Below, one piece after another: positions 14,200-21,447 of a stretch of DNA of 21,559 nucleotides. The DNA comes from an uncultured Opitutales bacterium. GTDB taxonomy: Bacteria > Verrucomicrobiota > Verrucomicrobiia > Opitutales > Intestinicryptomonadaceae. The DNA is taken from positions 1 to 21,559 of the forward strand of contig URDC01000030.1 in the NCBI GenBank assembly GCA_900546565.1, given 5' to 3'. A program made the translations under genes and the position numbers. How positions within the stretch are numbered: position 1 is the stretch's first letter; every line of letters starts with the position of its first letter. The notes beneath the pieces were generated by a model. The model did no database searches, was not told the origin of the DNA, and was given only the letters and a program-made list of their open reading frames with translations.

Positions 14200-16407
14200 A
14201 TGGGGATAAGAGTAAAATTTATAGTGTATATAATACTTCCTATTTTGATAGCAATAGGGGGGGCGTCATTCTATACAACGACAAAAGAGGTCGATTCAAT
14301 CGAGACCGCGGCACAGCGGAAATTTATGCTCGATACCGATTTGGCGGCGGAGAAAATTTCGGCGGAGGCGGTTAGGGGAATTTCGGCGGCAAAGGGCGCG
14401 GCGACATCGGCGGAGGTGCTTTTCGGCAACAGGGCGTCGACAATAAAAATGCTCAAACAAATGCTCGCATACTTTCCGACATTTTCGAGCGCAAACATCG
14501 CATACGCAATCAATGCCGATTATAGCGACCACCGCGCGGAGCTCGGACTTAAAAACATACGCGACGGCAAGGACGTTTACGCCGAGGGCGCACTGGATTC
14601 ATACGATTTTACTTCGAACAAAACAACCGCGTCGATTGACGAATGGATAGCGGCTTCGGAGGGCGGCAGGTTCGTGGCGACGTGGAACAGAGTAGACGGA
14701 GATCTGGTTTTGCTGCCGTTTTACGAGTCGGAATACGACTTCCATTCGGTGCCGCTTCGCAAACGCGTCGATTTGGCGGAAAAGGATTTGTCTATTGTAA
14801 GCGAGCCTTATGTGGCGTCGGACAAAAACAAAACACTCGTGGAATACGCGGCGGCAATAATGTCCGACGGCAGATATTCGGGCTACGTTTCATTCGTTTC
14901 CGACACTGCGCGCATTCAGGCGGTTCTTACGGCAATGCGGGCTGCCGAGGACGAAGACTATTTCGTGGTCAGCCCGCAGGACAAAGTAATAGCGTCAAGT
15001 AGATTCGAAAATTTGCGTCCAATCCCCGCAGCTGATTTATACGTCGACAACGCTGGTAACCCAGTGCGCGGAATTTTCAAGGAAAACGGCGGCGCATTTT
15101 TGCGAGACGATTCGGCATTGGCAAAAACGGATATGTCCAAATACGACAATTTCTACGGACGCGCCATCGAATACGTCGTGTCGTTGGCGCGCAATACTGC
15201 CGATTTGAGCGACAAGAAAATGGCAGTCTATACCGACAAAAAAACGGGCCGCCGCTATTATGCAGATTTTGCAGTGTCGCGGGCAAGCAAGTGGATTGTG
15301 GTTCACCTGCGCCCCGAGTCGGGATTTTTCGAGATCGCCGGACGCCCAATTTTGGGCGACATCGCCAGCTTGGCGGTGCTACTTGCCGCAACACTTGCGG
15401 GGCTTTTTACGCTCACTTCAATGACTGTAAGAATGTCGGTTTGCCGCCGCGCCCTCGAACGCTTTTCGCGCGGGGATTTGACGCCGTTTAACCCGTCGGG
15501 ACGCGCGGACGACGAAGTCGGGCGGCTTTCGCTTGCGGCGTCGGCGGCGGTTTCGGAGGGGGCAAAGTTCGCCGCCGCGCTTAAAACTTCGCGCGACGAA
15601 ATCGGGGCGGTTCTGAAAAGTATTAACGATGCCCTCGATGCGTATGTCTTCCGCTCGAATTCGATAGGCACGCGGATTGCGAAAATCTCGGCGTCGCTTA
15701 ACGCGTCTATAAGGCGGGGGCGCGATGGCGGTGCGGTTGCCGAAAAAATCGGAGACGGCGTTGACGCCGCGCTCGGCACGGGCGAGAATGCCCGCAAGGA
15801 GTTTTCACACATAGACGATTTAGTCGATATGTTCGCGCGTAACGCCGCCGCCACGCGGCGCAGAAATTCTGGGATTGTGGAGCGCATGAAAGCCGTTTCC
15901 GACATATCTGCCGACATCGCCCACATAGCGGACGAATCCAATCTGCTTTCGCTGAATGCCTCGATTGAAGCGGAAAAATCGGGCAAATACGGCAGCAGTT
16001 TCGCCGTAATTGCGCGCGAAATCAACAGGATTTCGGAGCGCGTTTCGGGAGCGTCGATTGCGATGAAAACGCTTGTTCAGGATATGGAAACCGCGGTTTC
16101 CGGCGACAGTGCGGAGTCGGACAGGCTGCTCGAAAACATAGGCGAGTTTTCCGCAAAGTACTCGAAAATTTTGGGCGAAATGGACGCGGTTGTCGAGCAG
16201 ATGAAAACGGCGTCTCCCGCGGCGCGTTCGCTCGCGCGGAGTTGCGGCGAGAATATGGACGGGTTCGCGCACGCGCTGGATATGCTCGGCGAAGTGGCGG
16301 AATCGGTCGACAAACTCAATGCTTCGCGGGCGGAACTGACTGCGGCTGCGGAGTCGCTTTCCGAACAGCTGCGCAAAATGCGTCGCGGCAGCTCGGACAC
16401 TTTGTAG
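14200..16407 (+). CDS. Methyl-accepting chemotaxis-type receptor with Cache-like sensor
   Basis: This 735-aa membrane receptor would sense an extracytoplasmic ligand and control the CheA encoded two genes downstream. It has one N-terminal transmembrane segment (about 7-26) and a large outer domain (about 30-380). That domain has a Cache-like pattern (ISLVSEPYV-type and SDGRYSGYVSFVSD segments; the first reads LSIVSEPYVASD). The second membrane segment is about 388-409, followed by a HAMP-like stretch with LERFSRGDLTPF. The cytoplasmic helical hairpin has its tip near 575-605, with HIADESNLLSLNASIEAEKSG and FAVIAREINRISER. This matches the MCP consensus but with ESNLLSLNASIEAEKSG where QTNLLALNAAIEAARAG is usual. 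No C-terminal CheR-docking pentapeptide is present. The ATG at 14200 abuts the R2 repeat and has no spaced Shine-Dalgarno; a GTG at 14224 is an alternative. Confidence 0.85.
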   Translation: MGIRVKFIVYIILPILIAIGGASFYTTTKEVDSIETAAQRKFMLDTDLAAEKISAEAVRGISAAKGAATSAEVLFGNRASTIKMLKQMLAYFPTFSSANIAYAINADYSDHRAELGLKNIRDGKDVYAEGALDSYDFTSNKTTASIDEWIAASEGGRFVATWNRVDGDLVLLPFYESEYDFHSVPLRKRVDLAEKDLSIVSEPYVASDKNKTLVEYAAAIMSDGRYSGYVSFVSDTARIQAVLTAMRAAEDEDYFVVSPQDKVIASSRFENLRPIPAADLYVDNAGNPVRGIFKENGGAFLRDDSALAKTDMSKYDNFYGRAIEYVVSLARNTADLSDKKMAVYTDKKTGRRYYADFAVSRASKWIVVHLRPESGFFEIAGRPILGDIASLAVLLAATLAGLFTLTSMTVRMSVCRRALERFSRGDLTPFNPSGRADDEVGRLSLAASAAVSEGAKFAAALKTSRDEIGAVLKSINDALDAYVFRSNSIGTRIAKISASLNASIRRGRDGGAVAEKIGDGVDAALGTGENARKEFSHIDDLVDMFARNAAATRRRNSGIVERMKAVSDISADIAHIADESNLLSLNASIEAEKSGKYGSSFAVIAREINRISERVSGASIAMKTLVQDMETAVSGDSAESDRLLENIGEFSAKYSKILGEMDAVVEQMKTASPAARSLARSCGENMDGFAHALDMLGEVAESVDKLNASRAELTAAAESLSEQLRKMRRGSSDTL

Positions 16408-16412
16408 TTGAT

Positions 16413-17048
16413 ATGGACGGCGCGAATCCAGATTCGGGGCGGATTCTTCCGCCAAACTCCCAGCCTGCCGCGCAGACTGAATCCGCCGACAACGCGCCCA
16501 TTACAACACCCTCGCCTTCCCCGCTTCAACACAATAATACCCCGACACAACCTATCCACCCCGACAATCCCGAACCTCGCGCGGCAACGCGTTCGCTTTT
16601 CGCATTTTCCTGCGCGGGTGCGAGATTGGCGTTGGCGTCTTCGGCAGTCTGCGAAATCACAAACGCTACGTTTGTGCACAGACTTCCGCACCCCGACAGA
16701 GTAGGCGGGGCAATCGATGGAATCTCGAATATCGGCGGCGAGCTTGTGCCCGTAATCGACATCGTCCGCGCCCTGAAACTGCCGCGCCGCGAGGCTTGCG
16801 CAGCCGACATACGCGCGGGGGCAACGCGCAGACAGTGTATGGTTTTGTGCAAAAGCGGAGGCGAAAAATTCGCCTTCAAAACCGATTCCATAACGGGAGT
16901 TTTGCGCATCGGCGAAACCATGATTTCCGCCGAGCCCGCGCCAAATACGCCGTTTCTGCCCGAAAAAATCGCCTCGGGAAACGCCGCAGGAACGCTTGTT
17001 GTCGACGCCGAACTGCTTTCGTCGGCAATCGCAAGGAGGCTGATATGA
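16413..17048 (+). CDS. cheW: CheW-like adaptor with Pro/Thr-rich N-terminal extension
   Basis: CheW-type adaptors link receptors to CheA in chemosensory arrays. The 211-aa product starts at the ATG 5 nt after the receptor stop codon. The first 60 or so residues are rich in Pro, Thr, Ser and Asn and look disordered, which is unusual for CheW. The CheW domain (about 65-205) starts with RSLFAFSCAGARLALASSAV and includes the IDGISNIGGELVPVIDIVRAL segment, the equivalent of the conserved G..N.RG.I.PV.D. The domain then runs through the KFAFKTDSITGVLRI strand. Its stop codon TGA overlaps the ATG of the CheA gene (ATGA), so the two proteins are likely made in equal amounts. The longer frame upstream to 16242 overlaps the receptor gene and is not used. 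Confidence 0.85.
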   Translation: MDGANPDSGRILPPNSQPAAQTESADNAPITTPSPSPLQHNNTPTQPIHPDNPEPRAATRSLFAFSCAGARLALASSAVCEITNATFVHRLPHPDRVGGAIDGISNIGGELVPVIDIVRALKLPRREACAADIRAGATRRQCMVLCKSGGEKFAFKTDSITGVLRIGETMISAEPAPNTPFLPEKIASGNAAGTLVVDAELLSSAIARRLI

Positions 17049-19714
17049 GCGGCGACGCGTTTATGCTCGAGCTTTTTGCGGGCGAGTTGCGCTCGAATTG
17101 CGCGACGCTCAAAACCGCATTTTCCCCCGATGCCGATTCGGAACTTTTGGAAAACGCCGCGCGTTCGTTGAAGTCGAGCTCCAAACTCGTGGGATTTGTC
17201 GAGCTTGCGGCGTTTTTCGGCGCGTTGGAAAAATTTTTCGGTGAACCGAACGCATTTTGTCCAGACGACGCAAACGCGCATAAAGCCCTAAAACTTGTCG
17301 AAGTCTTGGCGGAATGCCCGTCCGAAAAAATCGGCGGGAAAGTAGACTCCCTCGCGCGGGATCTCTACGAATGCGCCGCGGCGGGGTTCAGCCCGCGAAG
17401 GACAAAAGCGCACACCGCCGCCCTCGCGGGCGCGGCCGAACCTGCGGACATCGAAACGCCCGACATCGATCCGTCAATGAAGGAGCTTTTTGTGCTCGAT
17501 ACCACCACGCAGATCGAGCTTGTGTTGAATACTCTTGTGGAGCTTGAAGGCGACTTCGCGGCAAAGCCCAAGCTTGAATCGCTAATGCGCGCAAGCCACA
17601 GCATAAAGGGTGCGGCGCGGGCAGTCGGGCTCGGGACACTTGTCGAACTTACCCACCAAATGGAAAACTGCTTTTCAGCCGCGCTCGAAGGGCGTATTTC
17701 CATTGACGACGACAGTCTAGACGTATTTTTCAAATGCGCGGATTTCATTCTGGACTTGTGCAGGGCGTCGTTCGAAAAAATCGACAGACGCGCCGTCTCG
17801 GCGTTGGTTCGGACTTTGAAGGATGTCGAATCGGGATCGTTTGCGGCGCAGCCCGAAAAGCCCCGATCGGGCGGCGTTGCGGAAGAATCTGGCATCTCGG
17901 CGGATGCGGCAGGTGCGCAAGTCCGACAAAATACAACTCGCGATGCGGGAAAATCGGGGGCGAATTTCGATTCCGCATTCGTCAGAATTTCCGTCGAAAA
18001 CATAAATTCGATAATGGCGGCGGCCGCGGAAAACCTCGTTCAGACGCGCAAGTTCGAAAAATTTCAGGAGGAAATTCTCGCGCTGCGCAGCGAATACCAG
18101 CAGATTTCGAGTAAGCTCGAAGAGGCGTTAAATATGCTCGGCGACCCGAACGCGGCAAATTCTGCGTTCGCCCGCCTCGAACGTATTAACGCGAGAATGC
18201 GCGAGCAGGATGCGTCATTTGCCGACACCGCCGATGCATTTTCTGAATACGCCCGTAAAAATGTATCGCTTAGCACGCGCCTTTACACGGGCGTACTCGA
18301 AAGCCGAATGCGCCCGTTTTCGGACATCGCACAGCGTTTTCCGCGAATGGTTCGCGATTTTTCCAAGAGCCTTGCAAAAAACATTTCGTTTGAAATTTCG
18401 GGGTCTTCGGTATCGATTGACAGGGACATTCTCGAAAAGCTCGCCGCGCCGCTTACGCACATTTTACGCAACGCCTGCGACCACGGCATCGAAACGCCGC
18501 GGGAGCGCGTCGCGGCGGGCAAGCCGCCCGTCGGCAGAATTTCCGTCCGCGCGGCGCACTCTTCGGGAATGTTCGTCTTGACCGTTTCCGATGACGGGCG
18601 CGGTATCGACAAAGAGGCGGTAAAGCGCGAAATACTCGCAAAAAAACTCGTGCCCGAGGACATTTTGGCGCAGATGCACGAGGAGGAAATTTTCGAATTT
18701 TTGTTCCTCCCCGCGTTCACGACCAAGCGCGAGGTTACGGAAATCAGCGGGCGCGGGGTCGGGCTCGACGTTGTGCAGACTATGCTGCGAGAGGTCGGCG
18801 GCTCGGTTGGAGTGTCGTCGCGCGAGGGCGAGGGCAGCGTATGGACGCTGAAACTGCCTATAACGCGTTCTGTGTTGAAGTCGCTTTCGGTCGAGGTCGA
18901 CGGACAGCCTTACGCGTTTCCGCTTGCGAGTGTAGACAAAACTTTCGTGCTTCGCCGCGCCGACTTGAAGCGCGACGCCGCGGGCGACTACGCGCTTGTT
19001 CGGGGCAGGCGCATTAACATCGTATCCGCCGCGCGGGTGCTCGGGTTCGATTCGTCGGGTGAAACTTCGCCCGATTCCGACGCGCTTATGTATGTCGTGG
19101 CTGTCGCGGGGCGCGGAAAAACCTGGGGTTTTGTCGTGGATTCTATTCCGGTCGAGACAGAGCTCGTAGTTCGCGTGCTCGACACATTGCTCGGTAAAAT
19201 CGCGTGTATTTCGGCGGCGGCATTGGGCGCGGAGGGACTGCCCGTGCTGATTTTCGACATCGACGATATGCTCATCTACGCGTCGCGCCTTTCGTCAAAG
19301 TCGCGCAACGCTTCGGAGTCTGCGGACAAGCCGAACGCGGCGTCAAAAAAAATCCTCGTTGTCGACGATTCCGCGACCGTCCGCGAAGTCGAAAAAAAGA
19401 TTTTGGAAAGTTTTGGGTTCTCGGTCGACACAGCCGTCGACGGTGTCGACGGCTGGAACTTGGCGCGTATCGGCAAATACGATTTGCTCGTAAGCGATAT
19501 CGATATGCCGCGCATGACCGGCTTTGAGCTCGTCGCAAAACTGCGCAAAATAAACCGCGACATACCCGTCGTGATAGTCTCCTATAAAGACCGCCCCGAG
19601 GACAAACGGCGCGCGCGCGATTGCGGCGCGGACGAATATTTGACAAAATCGAGTTTTCAGGACGATTCCTTTGTCCAGACAGTGCGGCGTCTTTTGGACG
19701 GCTCGGCGAAATAA
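17045..19714 (+). CDS. cheA: CheA-type hybrid histidine kinase with C-terminal receiver (WspE-like)
   Basis: The 889-aa hybrid kinase autophosphorylates on an HPt histidine and passes phosphate to its own receiver or a partner. The ATG at 17045 has a perfect AAGGAGG 5 nt upstream and overlaps the CheW stop codon. Domains in order: an HPt-like bundle (about 5-75) with ARSLKSSSKLVG, where the phospho-His position is R40; a second HPt (about 145-245) with the intact site H185 in RASHSIKGAARAVG; a P3-type dimerisation helix pair (about 320-460); the ATPase domain with N-box HILRNACDHG, G1 box DDGRGID and G2 box GRGVGLDVV; a CheW-like P5 domain (about 610-740); and a receiver (about 775-885). The receiver has DD in VVDDSAT, phospho-acceptor D818 in VSDIDMP and the conserved Lys in YLTKSS. 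The order resembles WspE/FrzE more than motility CheA, except for the extra degenerate HPt. No P2 domain is visible. Confidence 0.9.
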   Translation: MSGDAFMLELFAGELRSNCATLKTAFSPDADSELLENAARSLKSSSKLVGFVELAAFFGALEKFFGEPNAFCPDDANAHKALKLVEVLAECPSEKIGGKVDSLARDLYECAAAGFSPRRTKAHTAALAGAAEPADIETPDIDPSMKELFVLDTTTQIELVLNTLVELEGDFAAKPKLESLMRASHSIKGAARAVGLGTLVELTHQMENCFSAALEGRISIDDDSLDVFFKCADFILDLCRASFEKIDRRAVSALVRTLKDVESGSFAAQPEKPRSGGVAEESGISADAAGAQVRQNTTRDAGKSGANFDSAFVRISVENINSIMAAAAENLVQTRKFEKFQEEILALRSEYQQISSKLEEALNMLGDPNAANSAFARLERINARMREQDASFADTADAFSEYARKNVSLSTRLYTGVLESRMRPFSDIAQRFPRMVRDFSKSLAKNISFEISGSSVSIDRDILEKLAAPLTHILRNACDHGIETPRERVAAGKPPVGRISVRAAHSSGMFVLTVSDDGRGIDKEAVKREILAKKLVPEDILAQMHEEEIFEFLFLPAFTTKREVTEISGRGVGLDVVQTMLREVGGSVGVSSREGEGSVWTLKLPITRSVLKSLSVEVDGQPYAFPLASVDKTFVLRRADLKRDAAGDYALVRGRRINIVSAARVLGFDSSGETSPDSDALMYVVAVAGRGKTWGFVVDSIPVETELVVRVLDTLLGKIACISAAALGAEGLPVLIFDIDDMLIYASRLSSKSRNASESADKPNAASKKILVVDDSATVREVEKKILESFGFSVDTAVDGVDGWNLARIGKYDLLVSDIDMPRMTGFELVAKLRKINRDIPVVIVSYKDRPEDKRRARDCGADEYLTKSSFQDDSFVQTVRRLLDGSAK

Positions 19715-19770
19715 CACATAGCGGCGGAGTTTTTCACACAAAACACAATGCTTATTTTTTCACAAAATGC

Positions 19771-19798
19771 TTGATTCTGCCCGAGGTTTTCGTAAAGT
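19771..19798 (+). promoter_or_regulatory. Candidate promoter for the beta-helix protein gene
   Basis: TTGATT (19771-19776) and TAAAGT (19793-19798) are 16 nt apart, each about 4/6 to the consensus. The -10 box ends only 8 nt before the ATG, so the message would be leaderless or nearly so. The DNA just upstream is unusually T-rich for this window. Confidence 0.3.
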
Positions 19799-19806
19799 CT
19801 ACGGTT

Positions 19807-21204
19807 ATGAAAAAAATGTTACTTGTTTTTGCAGTGTCGATTGCGTTCGTCTCGGCGGCGTTTTCGGCGGAAGTCATAACGTATCCCGCTCCGATAACCG
19901 AGAAAATGCAGTCGGGCTACAAAATTTTCGCAAACGGCAAACCCGTCGACGTCTATAAGGCTCTTTCTCCCGATTTTCAGGGGGGCGAGTATTATTTCGG
20001 GTATTTCGATTTTTCGGGCGATGTCGAAATCAAAGTCGTGTTTCTCCACAATTTCAAGACCCCGCCCGAACTTTTTCCGAAGCGCGACTTCAAAGTCGAG
20101 GGCAAGAATACGATTGTCTTCAAGGCGGATAAACCGTTCCAAACGTGCATTCTGCGCACCGACCGCGGAAACGACAGAGAAACGCCGCTCATCGTCTTCG
20201 GCAACCCAATCGAAACCGACCGTCCAAGCAAGAACGACCCCAACGTCGTCTATTTTGGCGCGGGCGTGCACGTCGTCGACAAAATCGAACTCAAAGACAA
20301 CCAGACTCTCTACATCGCGGGCGGCGCGGTTGTAAAAGGCATCGTTTCGGCAATAGATGGCAAAAACATCACCGTGCGCGGACGCGGAATCCTTTCGGGC
20401 GAGCTGCGCGAACGCTTCTCCTCGCGGTTCGTGCTGTTTAAGGCATGCAAAAACGTCAAAATGGAGGGCGTCATTTTGAAGGACACAATGACGTGGACAC
20501 TCATCTTCGAGTGGTGCGATAAAGTCGAGGTCGACAACGTGAAAATCTGCTGCTCGCGTATGATTAACGACGACGGCATCGACATCTGCAATTCGTCGAA
20601 CGTCGTCGTCCGCAATAGCTTTGTGCGCGCACAGGACGACATTATTGCAATCAAGGGAATGTGGGGCAAAAAGGCGTGCGAAAACATCTTGGTAGAGGAT
20701 TCCATACTTTGGACGGACCGCGCAAACACCTTCCGCTACGGCTTCGAGTGCGAAACTGCGGCAATGCGCAACATAACCGTGCGCAACTGCCACATTCCGT
20801 TTTACAGCAAGGATATGCGCCCGCCCGAATACTTCTGGTCGAACGCCATTATCTGGTTGCAGCCCGCAAACGAAATGCCGATGAGCAACATCAACTTCGA
20901 AAACCTCGTTATCCGTTCAAACGGTTCGGATATAATAATGCTTTCGGCAGCCCCGAGAATCACGAATTTTAGAAAGAGCCAAAAGGTCGGAAAAGTCTAC
21001 GATTGCTCTTTTAAAAATATAAGAGTCGAGGGCAAAAAAGGAAACTTCAACGGACTCTTCTACTTTAAAGGCTTCGACGCCACACACGACGTCAAAAACT
21101 TCACTTTCGAAAACATCACATACTTCGGCGAGAAAATCACAGAGAATTCGCCCTGCGTGAGAATCGAGGGTTCAAACGTCTCAAACATCAAATTCCTCCC
21201 ATAA
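19807..21204 (+). CDS. Secreted right-handed beta-helix protein, GH28-like
   Basis: The 465-aa protein has a signal peptide (MKKMLLVFAVSIAFVSAAFSA), a short beta-rich N-terminal domain (about 22-140), and a parallel beta-helix domain with coil-repeat strands such as NITVRGRGILSGE, NVKMEGVILKDT, KVEVDNVKICCS and NILVEDSILW. GH28-type polysaccharide hydrolases (polygalacturonase relatives) share NDDGIDICNSSNVVVRN followed by a QDD-type motif, here AQDDIIAIKG, which supply the catalytic aspartates. The GHG motif of classical polygalacturonases is not seen at the expected place, so the substrate may not be pectin. The start is the ATG at 19807, where the signal peptide begins; a frame open upstream to 19621 overlaps cheA. 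A second ATG lies 9 nt downstream. The gene is followed at once by an R2 partial copy and then by a terminator at 21263-21294. Confidence 0.82.
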   Translation: MKKMLLVFAVSIAFVSAAFSAEVITYPAPITEKMQSGYKIFANGKPVDVYKALSPDFQGGEYYFGYFDFSGDVEIKVVFLHNFKTPPELFPKRDFKVEGKNTIVFKADKPFQTCILRTDRGNDRETPLIVFGNPIETDRPSKNDPNVVYFGAGVHVVDKIELKDNQTLYIAGGAVVKGIVSAIDGKNITVRGRGILSGELRERFSSRFVLFKACKNVKMEGVILKDTMTWTLIFEWCDKVEVDNVKICCSRMINDDGIDICNSSNVVVRNSFVRAQDDIIAIKGMWGKKACENILVEDSILWTDRANTFRYGFECETAAMRNITVRNCHIPFYSKDMRPPEYFWSNAIIWLQPANEMPMSNINFENLVIRSNGSDIIMLSAAPRITNFRKSQKVGKVYDCSFKNIRVEGKKGNFNGLFYFKGFDATHDVKNFTFENITYFGEKITENSPCVRIEGSNVSNIKFLP

Positions 21205-21224
21205 CCCGCAGGGCGGGCTGCCAT
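21205..21224 (-). repeat. Structured repeat R2, partial inverted copy C
   Basis: Only hairpin 3 and its conserved flank remain: on the minus strand ATGGCAG precedes CCCGC, a CCT loop and GCGGG. On the plus strand CCCGC (21205-21209) and GCGGG (21213-21217) follow the beta-helix gene stop codon (21202-21204) with no gap. Hairpins 1 and 2 are absent. Relative to the gene it follows, its orientation is the same as copy A relative to the FKBP gene. Confidence 0.6.
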
Positions 21225-21236
21225 TGTTTGGTAAGA

Positions 21237-21267
21237 GGCGGCAATCGGCGTTGCCGATGTGCCTTTG
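21237..21267 (+). repeat. Structured repeat R1, diverged fourth copy
   Basis: GGCGGC, then ATCGGC (21244-21249), a GTT loop (21250-21252), GCCGAT (21253-21258) and GTGCCTTTG align with units 1 and 3 at 13906-14050, where the inner stem is ATTGAT/ATCAAT. The stem sequence differs but stays paired, and the outer GGC/GCC pair and trailing TTTG are kept. The motif runs into the terminator hairpin that follows. Confidence 0.55.
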
Positions 21268-21294
21268 CTTATCTATTAAAGCAAAGTTTTTTTT
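21263..21294 (+). terminator. Rho-independent terminator of the beta-helix protein gene
   Basis: CTTTGCTT (21263-21270) pairs with AAGCAAAG (21279-21286) around an 8-nt loop and is followed by eight T (21287-21294). It lies 60 nt after the stop codon. The stem is AT-richer than usual but the T-run is long. Confidence 0.7.
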
Positions 21295-21300
21295 AAATTC

Positions 21301-21341
21301 GAAAGAGGCGCGGGATTACCTGCGGTAATACTCCCGCTTTC
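21301..21341. other. Long hairpin of unknown role
   Basis: GCGGG (21310-21314) and ATTACC (21315-21320) pair with GGTAAT (21324-21329) and CCCGC (21333-21337) around a TGC loop, with an ACT bulge. GAAA (21301-21304) and TTTC (21338-21341) extend it. No T-run follows, so it is not a terminator. Between here and the next terminator lie an inverted partial match to R1 (ACGGGCAC on the minus strand near 21388-21395) and nothing coding. Confidence 0.5.
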
Positions 21342-21415
21342 TCCATCATTAAAGTAAAGCAGTCTTTGCCATAGATAATCTGCACCCCGTGCCCGTTATT
21401 TTTATGTTGCGAAAT

Positions 21416-21447
21416 AAAAAGGATTTTCCGAATGGGAAATCCTTTTT
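21416..21447. terminator. Bidirectional intrinsic terminator
   Basis: AAAAAGGATTTTCC (21416-21429) pairs with GGGAAATCCTTTTT (21434-21447) around GAAT, with one G-U pair. It closely resembles the hairpin at 108-139 in stem sequence, stem length and loop size. The second terminator after the beta-helix gene may insulate it from a convergent transcript beyond the window. Confidence 0.75.

Noticed and set aside
16242..16412. Longer CheW starting inside the receptor gene
   Set aside because: The extra residues are the shadow frame of the receptor coding region, and the ATG at 16413 sits just after the receptor stop codon as expected in an operon.
16796..17044. Longer CheA starting inside cheW
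   Set aside because: The added 83 residues are Arg-rich shadow sequence; the ATG at 17045 has a perfect AAGGAGG and the usual ATGA overlap.
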